Origin: Acanthornis magna
Taxonomy: Eukaryota > Chordata > Aves > Passeriformes > Acanthizidae
Assembly: GCA_036785705.1 (NCBI GenBank)
Contig: JAWUZG010000160.1
Span: forward strand, 186,001-250,000
DNA length: 64,000 bases
Direction of reading: 5' to 3'
Of the stretch, positions 10,101 through 21,804 are shown piece by piece (position 1 is the stretch's first letter; every line of letters begins with the position of its first letter). The notes below the pieces were generated by a model. It worked only from the letters and a program-made list of their open reading frames with translations, made no database searches and was not told the DNA's origin. A program made the position numbers and the translations under genes.

Positions 10101-11354
10101 CAGCTCGGTCCCATTGAGGGGCCCCTCCAGATGCTCCCCATTGCGATAAAATTGGACCCTGGTGACCGATTTGTCCTGCCTGACTCGGCAGCGCAGTGTC
10201 ACCGTGTCCCCCTCCAGCAGTGCCCCTGCTGGCACCTGCAGCACCAGCCAGTCTGGGGGACAGGGGGCACATGTCACACCAAAGGGCTCTGGGGGCACTG
10301 AGGGGTGCAAGGCCACCCAGGGAGTGAAGCCCACCCAGAGCCTCAGGGAGGGCACCCATCCCATCTCCCCTCACCGTTTAGGACACTCACATTGGGGCTG
10401 AGCCCAGTGCCGGGTCTCTCACACTGGTAGGTGCCTCTCTCAGAGACAACAAAGTGGTCGGGTGCCTCCTGCCACCAGAGCTGCCTGTCCTTGTACCAGG
10501 CGGTGGCACCGGCAGTCCCTGAGCCCTGGCAGGACAGTGTCACCTCGTCCCACAGCACTGCTGGCGTCCAGGGCGGGTTCACGACAAGCTGGGTGGTCTG
10601 TGCACCTGCGGGTGACAGGGGACAGCAGCCTGCCAGGGCCACCACAGGGCTGGGGACAGCAGGGTGGGGATATGGCATCCCCCATGGACTCACCAGCAAG
10701 GCCGAGGGTCTGTGCTGGAAGGGAGAAGGGCGTAGGTTTGGGTTGGGGTGGCAGTGCGGGGACAGTGGCACCTGGAGGACGAGGTGTGGGGGCTCTCCCC
10801 ACACTGTCCCCTTGGGGACACCAGTTCTTGTGGGAAAGTGCCCAGGGATGGTCCCAACAGGTGTGGAGAGGCCGTGGGATAGGTCTGTGTCACAGCTGCC
10901 CATGAGCCACATCTGTGTGGCAGGGACACCTGAGGGATTGGGACACTGCAACCACCTCGGGCTGAGGCAGGACATGGGGACACTGTGGACACCCTGGGAT
11001 GAGGACACCACAGCCACCCTGTTCTGGCACATGCTACCCGGGTCAGCCCCACAGCACCTGTCCCCATGGCCCGTCTCCACAGTGCTTCTCCCCACAGCCC
11101 TGTCCCTGCATCCCTGTGTCCCCCTGTTGGTGCCCCCACAGCCACCCCACCTCTCCTGTCACACCAGTGTCCCTCCCCATGGAATGGCTCTGCTGGCATG
11201 GGGGACCTCAGGGGACCCCACAGCCCCCCTGTGCCCCCTCCACACCACTCTCTGCCTCACCAGCGCCCATCCCCAGGGCGTCAGGCCCGTGCCCGGGACA
11301 CTCACCCCATAGGAGCAGTGCCACCTTCCCGGCCATCCCACTGTCCCCGGCCAT
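7125..11354 (-). CDS. FCRL: Gene B: intact FCRL-type receptor, four Ig domains, ITAM-like tail
   Basis: Exons in gene order (minus): signal 11354-11306, signal-2 10714-10694, D1 10605-10375, D2 10252-9989, D4 9578-9309, D5 8327-8031, transmembrane 7850-7767, tail 7361-7340, last exon 7251-7125. The lengths add to 455 codons, giving 454 aa with no stop. Rough residues: signal 1-23, Ig domains 24-100, 101-188, 189-278 and 279-377, helix 378-405, tail 406-454. Each Ig domain keeps both cysteines; sequons include NGT in D2 and NTT in D5. The tail has Y430-M-Q-L, then 13 residues, then Y447-E-D-L, an ITAM-like spacing close to Fc-gamma-RIIA. It is probably a surface Ig-binding or co-receptor protein of leukocytes (family inference). 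D3 is missing; the D5 donor is AA|GT. A solo LTR lies in the D4-D5 intron. Confidence 0.85.
8509..8948 (+). mobile_element. Solo LTR in D4-D5 intron of gene B
   Basis: The 440-bp segment has perfect 7-bp inverted ends, TGATGCC and GGCATCA. It contains TATAAAA at 8783-8789 and AATAAA at 8875-8880. It lies antisense in an intron and interrupts sequence that is short in the paralogues. A clean target-site duplication was not found. Confidence 0.7.
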
Positions 11355-12310
11355 CTGTGCTGGCTGTCACATGCTGCTGGGGCCACTTGCTCCCTGGGTT
11401 GTGGCTCTTTGGCCAAAGGGGAAGGAAGCGAGGTGACATCTAGTACCCACATGTTGGTGGCCCTTGGTGGGGGCAGGGTGGAGAGAGACTATGGACAGGC
11501 TGGGGCCCGGGTGGGGACATCCTGGCGACATGCTGGGGACATGGGTGGGACATGGTGCTTGTAGGCTCAGGAAAAAGGGGCACCTGGTGGGACAGGCAAT
11601 GCCCAGGGGTGGGGGGTTCAGGGGGTGTGCAGAACCAAGGATGGATGTCCAGGGAAATGGGGTCCAGGAATGGGGGTCCTGAGGAGGCAGGTCTCAGAGG
11701 AGGGGGGTTCCATGGCCATGGGGGTCCCCATGCAGGGGATCCCCTCCAGGGATTTGGAGCCATGGGATGCAGGTCTTGGGGCCGGGAAATCCTGGGAGAA
11801 TGTGAGGCCCATGGGGTGAGGTCAAGCAGAGCAGGGTCCTGGGAAGTGGGGGTCCTTGGGTGGGGGTCCCGGGGAGGAGGATATGAGGAATGGCAGTCCC
11901 ATGGCTGCGTTCCCAGGGGAATGCGTTCCCAGGGACAGGGAGTGGTTGCGTGGGCACGTGGGTCACAGCTCCTTCCCATGGTGCCTGAGATATCAGATGT
12001 GAGCCGGGGTGCAGTGGGGCCCTCTGAGGTGCTCTTGGTTTGGGGGGACATGACAGGGGGGCCAGGGGGCTCCAGGGCTGTGCCCCGAAATCCTGCAGGG
12101 GCTTTTTTCAACTCTATTTCCATTTTTTTCCATCTTTGTCTCACTTGCGCACCATGCCCAATTGCTGGCTCAGCGATGCTGGGGGGCTCTTGAGCAGGGA
12201 ACAGGTTGGGGGGACCCGCGGGAGGGGAAAAGGGGGACTGGGGGGGTGCAGGGAGGGGTGGAGGGCTGTGGGGGGGCTGTGCAGGACGGGGGTGTACGGC
12301 AGTGCCCCCC
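11355..12310. other. Gene B 5' flank
   Basis: No coding gene seen. Low-complexity GGG(G)TCC/CCATGGG-rich sequence, shared with the 5' flanks of C, D, E, F, G and I. It may hold the 5' UTR and promoter; no clear TATA box. Confidence 0.5.
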
Positions 12311-12333
12311 AACACTTTCACTTTCACTTTCAT
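12311..12333 (-). promoter_or_regulatory. ISRE-like element upstream of gene B
   Basis: The minus strand contains GAAAGTGAAAGTGAAAG, three GAAA boxes with 2-base spacing, matching the IRF/ISRE consensus GAAANNGAAA. It lies about 0.96 kb before the gene B ATG. Comparable elements occupy the same relative place in C, D, E, F, G and I. Function is inferred from motif and position. Confidence 0.65.
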
Positions 12334-12409
12334 GCAGCAGAAAGAAGAGGCTGTTTGTGCTGAGAGTCAGACAGGGGGGTGGTACTGTCCTGGGGGGGTC
12401 CATGTTTTG

Positions 12410-13075
12410 GGGGTGACACAAGCAAGGGAAATCCACTCCAGGGAGTGACATACCCTGGAGGAGAGTGTCCTGTCATGGGGGATGGCAGTTCCAGAGGGGT
12501 CCCTGTCCCAGGGTTGGTAGATCCTGGGAAGCCCTGTCCATCCAAGGCTGGGGCCCAGCCATGGCACAGCCCCACTGCCCAGGGATGGCCATTGGCCAGC
12601 CCTGCTCTGGCCAGCTCCAGGGGACAGCCAGGACCTGAGGCTCCCAGCCACCCCCTTGGCTTTGATTCTCACAGCTTTAGAGCTGCTCCAAGGTGAGAAT
12701 TGTGTGGCAGAAAAAGGGCTGGCTGTGGTTTGCTCAGCCCTGCAAGAAGCACAAAAACCAATGGGAGCCCAAGCAGTGGCTCTGCGAGGGCCTGTGATGG
12801 TTTTGAGAGCAGGGCTGGCTGGAAACCCCCCCTGCAGGGGCAGCTGTGAGGGAAGCAGTCCGGAAATGCAGCAATTGATCATTTTGTCCCTCTGGCCTAG
12901 GGACTGAGAGAGCCCCAAAACTCCTGCAAAGACAACAACAATCTGCTCAGCAACCTGACCTGGACCCTCCTCCTTCCTGTACAAAACCTGCAGCCCTTTG
13001 GAATCTCCCAGAAAGAATGTTTGTTTTCTGGCAGTGGCTGCCAATGAGAGGGAAAAGTGTGGAAATATCGAGCAG
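12410..13075 (-). repeat. Conserved distal upstream block (B copy)
   Basis: Includes an invariant core at about 12665-12895 (TTTAGAGCTGCTCCAAGGTG onward). The same block lies upstream of C (18690-19435), G (51500-52215), E (28075-28700, inverted), F (38890-39490, inverted) and I (57715-58250, inverted), always in the same orientation relative to its gene. No reading frame is conserved. It is a duplicated promoter-distal segment, possibly regulatory. Confidence 0.7.
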
Positions 13076-13079
13076 TGGC

Positions 13080-13660
13080 CCTGCCTCGCGGCCATGCTGG
13101 GGCTGGGGGTGACCCCGGCTGGACGGCGACAGTGACTCCGGACACGCTGTGGCAGCCGCTCCGGACACATCGCCACCGTCGGTGCCGCAGCCCGGGATAG
13201 TCCCGGCACTCGCAGCGCCATGGCAGCGCCACCTGCCACGGTGACCAAACCCAAGACTCCGCTCCCGCAGGCCCGGGGGCTCCTCCCGGGGGTCCCCGGT
13301 TCCCCCCACCCTCCCGGTGCCTCCCTCCCCTTCCCCCCGCCCGCCCCAGGCCCGGGCCCGGCGGAGGCTCCGGAGCAGCTCTGGGGCTCAGACGCCGCTC
13401 GGGGAGCGCCGGCTGCGGGGCTTTGGGCACCGGGGGGCACCGAGCAGGGCTGCGGGGGGGCTGGGCTGGGCTCGGGGCACTCCCCCAGGCCGCCCCCGGC
13501 TCCGTGCCGGGGCTCTCGGGGCTCTCGGGGCGCTGCCGCTGCTGCCGGGCTCCAGCTCGGCCCGAGGGGCTCGGCAGCTGCGGGATCGGTGCCCGTGGGG
13601 ACGGGGCGGCACCGCCGCAGCTCCCCGAGCCTCGGGCCGGTGTCACTGAGCGGCGACAAA
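13080..13660. promoter_or_regulatory. CpG-rich module (candidate CpG island)
   Basis: Dense CG dinucleotides compared with the surroundings, including TCCGGACAC repeats near 13138-13171. Related modules lie at about 4880-5310 and 38040-38480. No gene recognised. A very long minus-strand frame crosses it but looks composition-driven. It could be a promoter of an unannotated or lost transcript. Confidence 0.5.
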
Positions 13661-13849
13661 CAGCGAGAGGCAGCTCCTTGCCCTCTGCGGGGGCGGCTGC
13701 GAGGGAACCAGGCCGAAAATGCCCCCATTGTTCATTTTGTCACTGTCCCCAAGGCACTGATAGAGCCTCAAAAATCCTGCAAATCCCACAAGGATCTGCT
13801 CAACGACCGCACCTGGACCCTCCTCCTTCCCGAGCTGAACACACAGAGC

Positions 13850-14200
13850 TGAACAAACCAATCCCATTTTTTCCCGCTTTAATCAAAAAGCTGCACTTTG
13901 GGTCCAATAAATGGGAAAAAGGGTCCTGTGTCCCCCTGGCAGTGGGCGGGGGAATGGGGAGCCCCTGGGGGTACTGGGAGCACTGGGAGCACTGGAACGG
14001 GGAGCTCTGGCCGCCCTGGGCAGCCCCATATGGGACCCCCCACTCGGGGCCACCCCCCATCCAAGGTGGGCAATCACAGGAGGGGGGAGGGTGGAGGGAA
14101 TACCCACGGGGGTGCCCACGGGGGGGGGCGTTCAGTGCCTCCCTGTTCCTCCCAGTGTCCCCATTGTCCCCAGTGTCCCCAGTCTCCCCAGCGTCACAGC
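13850..14200 (-). repeat. Gene C 3' flank: short conserved block and G-rich repeat
   Basis: Contains a shortened copy of the gene 3'-flank block (around 13860-13960) and, at 14143-14190, ten-base units equivalent to the CACTGGGG repeat on the minus strand. Confidence 0.6.
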
Positions 14201-14244
14201 ACGTTGCCGTAGATGTCACTGGGGTCCCGCTGTCGCCCCTGGGG

Positions 14245-17200
14245 TCACGGCAGCTCTGCGTAGGTCACCTGGCGGGGTGTGTTGCGGGGGAGCCCTGCGA
14301 GGGACACCGGTTGGGGGGACCCGGGCGGGAGGTGACACCCGTGGGTGACGTGTCCCTGCCCCCAATACCGGACTCACCCTGGGCGTTCTTGGCGCTGACG
14401 AGGTGGGTGTAAAGCACCTCCCCCTCCTCCGGGGGGTCCGGGGGGGCCCTGCGGGGATACGGGCGTGTCTGTGGGGCCGGGGGTTTTGGGGTGGGGGTAA
14501 AAGGGGGGTCAGGACTGGAGCCCCCCACTCACGTGTCCTGGGGCTTCCTCGTGGCTGCAAAGGAAATAGAGGAGGGGTTGACAATTGGGTCTGCGGGGCC
14601 ACTGAAGCCCCTCAGGACCCCAGACTGCCTCCGGGACCCCCGAGCATCCCTGATGACCCCTAGAACCCCAGAAGCACCCTGGTGCTCCGCACCCCCTCTG
14701 TCCCCAGAACCCCAAGTCCGGCAGGGAGGGGGACCCTTCAGAGTTGCCAGGACCCCTGAAAGAATCCCCAAAATCCCTGCACGGCCCCCAACACCTTCCC
14801 AAACACCCCAGGACCCCCAGCCAAGGTCACTGCAGGATCAGCCCCCCAAGTCAAATCACTGGCCAGGCTGGGGGGACTTCTTTCACCCTGGGATCCCGTC
14901 CCCCACTGTCATCCACCCGTGCGGTGCCACCTGTGCCAGCCCACGATGACAGCCACGAGCAGGACCAGGAACGACAGGGACACACCAACCCCTGTGGCCA
15001 CTGCTGGGGACAAAGTGGGACACACTGGGGTCACGCAGAACCCCAAAGGGTTCTGCACTGCCTGTGACCCCGTGTGACCCCACCTGTGCCCCAGTGTCTT
15101 GGCGGTGTCACCTCCAGGACCAGCTCTGGGCTGAGCGCCTGGAACACGTGGTGCCCGTCCAGCTGGTTTGTGGCCACACACTGGTAGGTGCCCGAATGTC
15201 CCACATCGATGTCCCCAAGCTCCAGGAGGGGGCCCTGGGCCACCTCCTGCCCATCGCGCAGCCAGATGAAGGTGACAGGTGCCGAGCCCACCTGCACCGA
15301 GCAGCGCAGGGTCACGGGGTCACCTGGGCGCACCTGGTGTGCCGGGGGGCCAGGGGTGATGGTGGCATTGGCCACAGGCACTGTGGGGACAGAGACGGGG
15401 CTGAGGCTGGGGGAGGGGCTGGCACCCATTGTGGGGGGAGGGGACTGTGGGTGGGATGACGGTGGGATGGGTGCAATGGGGATGCCGTTTTTGCGTTACC
15501 ACATTCTCAAATGTCCCTCTCCACTTGGACAGTGACATTCAGTGTGGGGCTCTCACCCACACTGTCCCCATCACTGACCCGCACTGGTAGTGGCCGCTGT
15601 CCTTGTCCCCAGTATGGCAGAGCTCCAGGCGGGGGCCGGTGCCCAGTGGTGTCCCAGAGCCCCCCCGGTGCCAGGAGAAGGACAGGGGACCTGTCCCCGC
15701 GGCCACCGCGCAGCTCAGCACCAGGCAGTCACCCAGTGCCACCTGTGCCCCGGAGGACTACACCGACAGGGACAGCCCCAAGAGCGGGACCCCTGCGGGA
15801 GGGGACAGCGGGGCACAGTGAGGGACTCCAGGAGGATCTGAGAGGGGTGGGGAGACCCCAGTGAAAGAGAAGAGGGCCCAGAGATGGGGGAGGGCTTGGA
15901 AGGGAGCCCAGGGAAGGATGGGGGGGATTCAGGGAGGGGACAGCCGGAGAGGGATGGGGGGTGAGGGGATGGAATGAAAGATGAGGGGACTGGGGAGAAA
16001 CGTGGGAAGAGATGAGCGGACCCAAGCAGTGATGGGGACACCGGGAAAGGTGTCTAGGGGAGATGGGGGATTCCAGTCAGGTCTGGGGGACCCGGGGAGG
16101 CTGTCGGGGTTCCCATGCCCATCCCCGCACTCACTGTGCACCGTGATGCGGAGCTGGGCGCTGCTCTTCCGCACGGCCCCCCCCTCGGAACGCACCTCGC
16201 AGCTGTAATTGCCCGAGTGGGACACCCCCACGGCGGGCACCAGGAGCTGCGGGGACACCTGCGGGCCCCCCACCCACTCCCCATCCCGGTAGAAGAGGTG
16301 CAGGAGGGTGGCTCGGGGCCGCAGGGGGCTGGGGGTGCTGAGGCAGCTCAGATTCAGGGGGGGGCCCCCGATGACCTCGGGGGGACCCTCCAGTACCGGC
16401 ACCGAGAAGAGCTCTGGGAAGGAGATGGGAGGTGGGGTCTTTGATTGTGAGTCTGTTGGGGAGGGGCTGTGGGGGTGTCGGTGTTTTGGGATGCTCACCG
16501 TGCACTGTCACTGTCACCGGCTTCGACAGCTCCCATTGCAAGTTTTCCACCCAGCCCCCGCAGTGGTAGCTGCCTGTGTCGTTCAGCTGCACGGGGGACA
16601 GGGACAGCTCGGTCCCATGGAGGGACCTCCGCAGATCCTTCCCGTCACGGTAGAAGCTTACGCCGGTGACAGAGTTGTTCCACCAGACCCGGCAGCGCAG
16701 TGTCACCCTGTCCCCCTCCAGCAGCGCCCGCGCCGGCACCTGCAGCACCAACGGGCCTGTGGGACACGTGGGGACACATCACTCTGGGAGGGTCCCGATG
16801 GCAGCGGCAGCGCTCCAGGAGTCCCCAATTCCAACACCGGGGTCCCCTCGCCCTAGGATGCTCTGGGATGTCCCCGTGTGCAGGGGACAGGCTCTCATCA
16901 CACGAGGGTGGTGACCCAGGGAACAGAGCCCACCCAGAGCCCTAGGGGTCCCCGCGAGTGTCACGGTGGGGACACAAACCCCCCTCACCATTTACGACGC
17001 TCACGGGGCTGCTGAGCCCGGTGCCGGGTCTGTGACAGTGGTAGGTGCCACTCTCAGTGACAGTGAAGCAGTGAAGTCCCTTCTTTCTCCCCCAGCTACT
17101 CCCGTCTTTGTACCAGGTGGTGGCACCAGGTGTCCCCGAGCCCTGGCAGGTCAGTGTCACCTGGTCCCACGGCACCGCCGGTGTCCAGGGGGGCTCCACG

Positions 17201-17944
17201 AGGAGCTGGGTGGTCTCAGCACCTGTGGGTGACAGGGGACACCAGCCTGCCAGGGCCAGCGTGGGGCTGGGGACAGAGGGTGGGGACATGGCATCTGCCG
17301 AGGACTCACCAGTGAGGCTGAGGGTCTGTGCTGGAAGGGAGAAGGGACAGGGCTGGGTGGGGGTGGCCCCATGGGCACGTTCGAACCCGGCGCACGGGGT
17401 GTGGGGGCTGACCCCGAGCTGTCACTCTGTGAACCCCAGAGTGGCATGGATGTCTCGGGGATTGGGACACTGCGGCCACCCCGTGCTCAGGCAGGATATG
17501 GGGACAGTGTGGACACTCCGGAAATGGGGACAGCACAGGCACCCCGTGCTGGCACAGGTCACCCCCATCAGCCCCCCAGCACCTGTGGCCGTAGCCCAAC
17601 CCAAAGTTGCGCATCCACTTGTCCCTGTCCCTTCGCCCCTGTGTCCCCCTGTCCCCACAGCTGCCCCAGCTCCATGATGCCTCCCCACACCCGTGTCCCC
17701 CCATTATGGTCCCCATGATTCTTTCCCTCCTCTCCTGTCCCCTCAGCCAAACCATGACCTTGGTCACCTCATGGAGTGGCTCTGCTGGCATAGGGACCTC
17801 AGGGGACCCCGCAACCCTCCTGTGCCCCCTCCCACCGCTCTCTGCCTCACCAGGGCCCATCCCCGGGGTGTCAGGCCCGTGCCTGGGGCACTCACCCCAC
17901 AGGAGCAGTGCCACCTTCCCAGCCATCCCGGTGTCCCCAGCCAT
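14245..17944 (-). CDS. FCRL: Gene C: FCRL-type receptor, ITIM tail, D4 exon damaged
   Basis: Exons (minus): signal 17944-17896, signal-2 17330-17310, D1 17222-16989, D2 16756-16499, D3 16413-16135, D4 15792 to about 15535 (damaged), D5 15380-15084, transmembrane 15000-14917, tail 14554-14533, 14448-14378 and 14294-14245. D4 lacks one base after the second cysteine and has no normal donor. If the phase-matched D4 is skipped, the other exons stay in frame for 454 aa. The tail has two ITIMs, VLYTHL and VTYAEL, with a stop two codons after the second (AELP, then TGA), so the distal SDIYGNV segment seen downstream is not translated. Likely an inhibitory leukocyte receptor (inference). Its 5' flank nearly matches that of G. 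Confidence 0.75.
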
Positions 17945-18635
17945 CTGGGCTAGCTGTCACACGCTGTCGAGGCCACCTGTGCCCTGGGTGGCGGCTCTCT
18001 GGATGAAGGGGAAGGAAGCGAAGTCATCTCTTGACCTCACAAGTGGGTGGCGCATGGTGGGGGCTGGGTGGGGACAGGCTGGCCACAAGCTGGGGACTTC
18101 ATGGGTTTGGGTACCCGTGCATGGGTGTTCCTTGGGAATGGGGGTCCTGGGCTGTGGAGATCATGGGGAATGGCAATCCTGGGATGGGGCCCCAGGTAGG
18201 GGGGACACAAGGAATGGGGGTCCCGTGGTTGGGTTCCCAGGGCAATGGGGGTCGCAGTGATGGGCAGTGTCTGGGTGGGCACATGGGTCGCAGCTCCTTC
18301 ACGGGGTGCCTCAGATTTTGGGGTGGCTGAGGGCCCAGCGCTGCCCCCTCAGGTGGGTCAGGGCCTGGGGGAGTCACCCCAGGTGGATTCCAAGTGGCTT
18401 TAAGACTGTGGCCCCTCCCCCGCCCAGGGGCTTTTTCCGCTTTATCGCCATTTCTTTCCTTTTTTCCCTCAATTTCGGACCCCCACCGCATTTCCTGGCT
18501 TGACAATCCCAGGGAACACCGGAGCACAGAACGGCTTGGGGGACCCCAGGGAGGGGAAAAGGGGGACTGGAGGTGCAGGGAGTGGTGGGGGGGGCTGTGG
18601 GGGATGGGGGTGTCTGGCTGTGCCCCCCCCCCCCC
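17945..18635. other. Gene C 5' flank
   Basis: No gene seen. Low-complexity GC-rich sequence with repeated GGAATGGGGGTCC units, nearly the same as the gene G 5' flank at 50753-51440. Confidence 0.5.
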
Positions 18636-18657
18636 AACACTTTCACTTTCTCTTTCC
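18636..18657 (-). promoter_or_regulatory. ISRE-like element upstream of gene C
   Basis: Minus strand contains GAAAGAGAAAGTGAAAG, three GAAA boxes, about 0.7 kb before the gene C ATG. It follows a long C run. The G copy is identical. Confidence 0.65.
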
Positions 18658-18689
18658 TGCAGCAGAAGGAAGAGGCCATTTGTGCTGAG

Positions 18690-19435
18690 AGTCAGAGGGG
18701 TGGGGGGTGGGTTCTGTCCTGAGGGGGCACATCCAGAGGGCTCCTGTACTGAGGGATGGCAGTTCAGGGGGGGTGTGTCCACACTTCTCCGTTCTTGGTC
18801 ATCCCCAAGAGGATCTGAGCCGGGAAGAGCAGCTTGGGAATGGAGCCCCAGGCAGGAAGGAGCTCCCAAACTCCTCCTCCTTGCAGCCTGTGCCCATCCA
18901 AGGCTGGAGCCCAGCCATGGCACAGCCCCACTGCCCAGGGATGGCCATTGGCCAGCCCTGCTCTGGCCGGCCCCAGGGACAGCCAGGACCTGAGGCTCCC
19001 AGCCGCCCCCTTGGCTTTGATTCTCACAGCTTTAGAGCTGCTCCAAGGTGAGAACTGTGTGGGGGAAAAGGCCTGGCTGTGGTTTGCTCAGCCCTGCAAG
19101 AAGCACAAACACCAATGGGAGCCCAAGCAGTGGCTCTGCGAGGGCCTGTGATGGTTTTGAGAGCAGGGCTGGCTGGAAACCCCCCCTGCATGGGCAGCTG
19201 TGAGGGAAGCAGTCCGGAAATGCAGCAATTGATCATTTTGTCCCTCTGGCCTGGGGACTGAGAGAACCCCAAAACTCCTGCAAAGACTACAACAATCTGC
19301 TCAACAACCTTACCTGGACGCTCCTCCTTCCTGTACAAACCCTGCAGCCCTTTGGAAGCTTCCAGAAGGAATGTTTGTTTTCTGGATGTGGCCACCAGAT
19401 GAGAGGGAAAAGTGTGGAAATATCGAGCAGTGGCT
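18690..19435 (-). repeat. Conserved distal upstream block (C copy)
   Basis: Second copy of the block described at 12410-13075. It extends left to the ISRE-like element. Confidence 0.7.
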
Positions 19436-20640
19436 GTCCACACATGGATCCAGGGATCAGGGGGTGAGAGCAGGAGCAGGGAGTGCCCAGGCAGGAGAAT
19501 TCAGGGCAGGATGGAGTGGATTTTCCAGGGAATCAGACCCTGAGGGACACACAGGCATTTCCACAGATTGCTGTGCAGTGGTCCAAGGATGGACAGAGTT
19601 GTTCCCTTTTGGGAGTGGAATCCATGAGAAGTAAATCAAGTCTCAGGGTGGGAATGAGAAAAATGGGAAGAGATCCTAAATATGGATGGAAGGAACAAGA
19701 GGGAGATGTCTTTACAAAGTGTGAGGCCTGCTGGTAGATAGGGCCAGATACTGATAGGTGAAAGAAGCAATGGGAGGAACCATAAATTCCGTAGGAATTT
19801 CCATTAAGTGACACAGACTCACCCAAGGGCATGTTAAATCCCTGGACTCAGAGAAAAAGAACAGAGACACAAAGAAAACAAAGTGTGTAGGGGAATGTAC
19901 ATTAGAAGGGGTTCTGTATTAGGTGATTCGGGAAGCCTATACCTCTTGAGTATCTCAGCCACTGGGAAAAGAAAGGGGAACCTACGGCCGTGAAATTAAG
20001 ATAAAAAGAGGCTGTGTCCTCTAAGCAATTTGAGACACCCCATGGGAAATGCCCATGACCTCTCCCTTTATCCGTGAATAAATTTACAGGACTCCTCGGT
20101 CTCCTTTTTGGACATAAACTTCTGGTGTTTGTGGATTAATTTTCCTGACATGGGCAAAGAAAAGCCTTCCCTGTGGGGTGGGTTGCTGCCCAGCAGACGG
20201 GGAACAATGCCATGGACCTGTTGGACACTCAGGGACATTCCACATCCCGTATTATCCACAGGCAAACGCTGCTGTGGGATGCATCTACGGATGCTCCTCA
20301 AGGGAACCATAAGTCTCAGTTCTTTGTGATTTGTTTGTGTTTTCACTGTCAGCAAATCTTTTGGAGACCAACTATTAAAACAATCCTAAAAACCAGGCTA
20401 TTTTATCATTATCAGCTTGATTTTGTCTGAGTTTATTTTTCTTTATTGGAAAAGAAATGGTGTGGGGGAAGCATTTCACCCTTATCCTATAGATGTATAA
20501 TTTTGTCTGAACCACCTGGGAATGAGGAAATTCAACCAAATTTAGCCTGGGAGTTACCATTGTCAGGGGCAGGTTGTGACAGGGCACCCCTGAATTTGGT
20601 GCACCCCAGAGGTCACAGTGCCCCACAGGGGACATAGGGG
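19436..20640. other. C/D head-to-head intergenic spacer
   Basis: No gene recognised. Sequence at 19450-19685 and 20150-20320 matches the inverted region 27660-28070. Between these parts lies an LTR-like insertion. From 20340 to 20580 is AT-rich sequence of unknown origin. Confidence 0.45.
19686..20150 (+). mobile_element. LTR-like insertion between C and D
   Basis: Absent from the paralogous stretch at 27801-27820, where the flanks are joined. It has an AT box (GATAAAAAG near 20000) and AATAAA near 20079, arranged as in an LTR. ATGG flanks both sides as a possible 4-bp target duplication. Exact ends uncertain. Confidence 0.55.
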
Positions 20641-20836
20641 GTGGTCAGGATCCCCCCCCCCCAGGACAAGGATTCCCCAGGACATGGGAACTGCAGAACA
20701 AGGACCCCCTGGGACAAGACCCAGGCATCACCACACCAGAGGAGTCCATTTCCTCCAGGGCAGAGCCACTCTGGATGAGCCCCCCGGGACAGAACTCACC
20801 CCCCAGCCCCTGTCTGACTCTCAGCGTAAATGGAGA

Positions 20837-20850
20837 GGAAAGAGAAAGTG
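20837..20850 (+). promoter_or_regulatory. ISRE-like element upstream of gene D
   Basis: Reads GGAAAGAGAAAGTG, two GAAA boxes, about 0.95 kb before the gene D ATG. The third box present in other copies is lost. Confidence 0.5.
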
Positions 20851-21804
20851 GTGGGGGAAGCACAGCCCAAGAGCCCCATCCCCCACAGGCCCCCTTTTAC
20901 CCCTCCCTGGCATCCCCAACCTGATTCCTGCTCAGGTGCTCCCATGTGATCAATGAACCAGGAAATGGGGGGTGGGAGGGGGTGGTGTGGAAGTAAGGAA
21001 AATAGGGAAAAAAAGAAATAGAAAGAGAGAAAAGCACAGGGGTGTGTGGGGCACAGACCCAGAGCCTCCCAGGACAAGTCGCAGGTGCCCTCCAGGCTAT
21101 GAGCACCATGTGGGGGCTGTGCTGGGCCCTGAGTCACCCCAAAATCTGAGGCACCCAATGAAGAAGCTGTGACCCATGTGCCCACCCAAACACTGCCCAT
21201 CCCTGGGACCCCAATTCCTCTGGGAACCCAACCATGGGAACCCCATTCCCTTGGGAACCAAACCATGGGACCCCCATCCCAGGACTCCCATTGCCCAGGA
21301 CCCCCATTCCCTTCATCCCATCCCATGGCCCCCCCTTCCCCCAGAACCCCTATTCCCGAGGGTCCCCTTTTTTCACCCCACACCCCCAACCCTGGAAGCC
21401 ACATTCCATGACCCCAAATCCTTGGGGACCATGTTTCTCCAGGACCCTCATCCCTGGAATCCCCCAATCCTGGGGACCCTGATTGCCCCGACCCCCATTC
21501 CCTGTGACTGCCCTTCCTCTAGACCCCAATTCCCCTGGACCCCAATTCTCCTGGACACCCATCCTTAGCTCCCCACATCCCCTGAGCCCCCCACTCCTGG
21601 GAACATATCTCCCACCATGTCCCCTGTCCATCCCACAATGTCCCCAGCCTGTCCCCTGCTGTGTTTCCACCCTGCCCCCACCCTGCCCCAACCAAGGGCC
21701 ACCTACACATGTGGATGAAACGTGACTTCACTTCCTTCCCCTCTGTCCCAAGAGCTGCCACCCAGGGGACAGGTGGCCCCAGCAGCGTGTGACTGCCAGC
21801 ACGG

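Noticed and set aside
12367..13728. 453-codon minus-strand open frame
   Set aside because: It crosses the CpG-rich module and the duplicated upstream block, has Arg/Pro/Ala-rich composition, and its paralogous blocks do not keep the frame.
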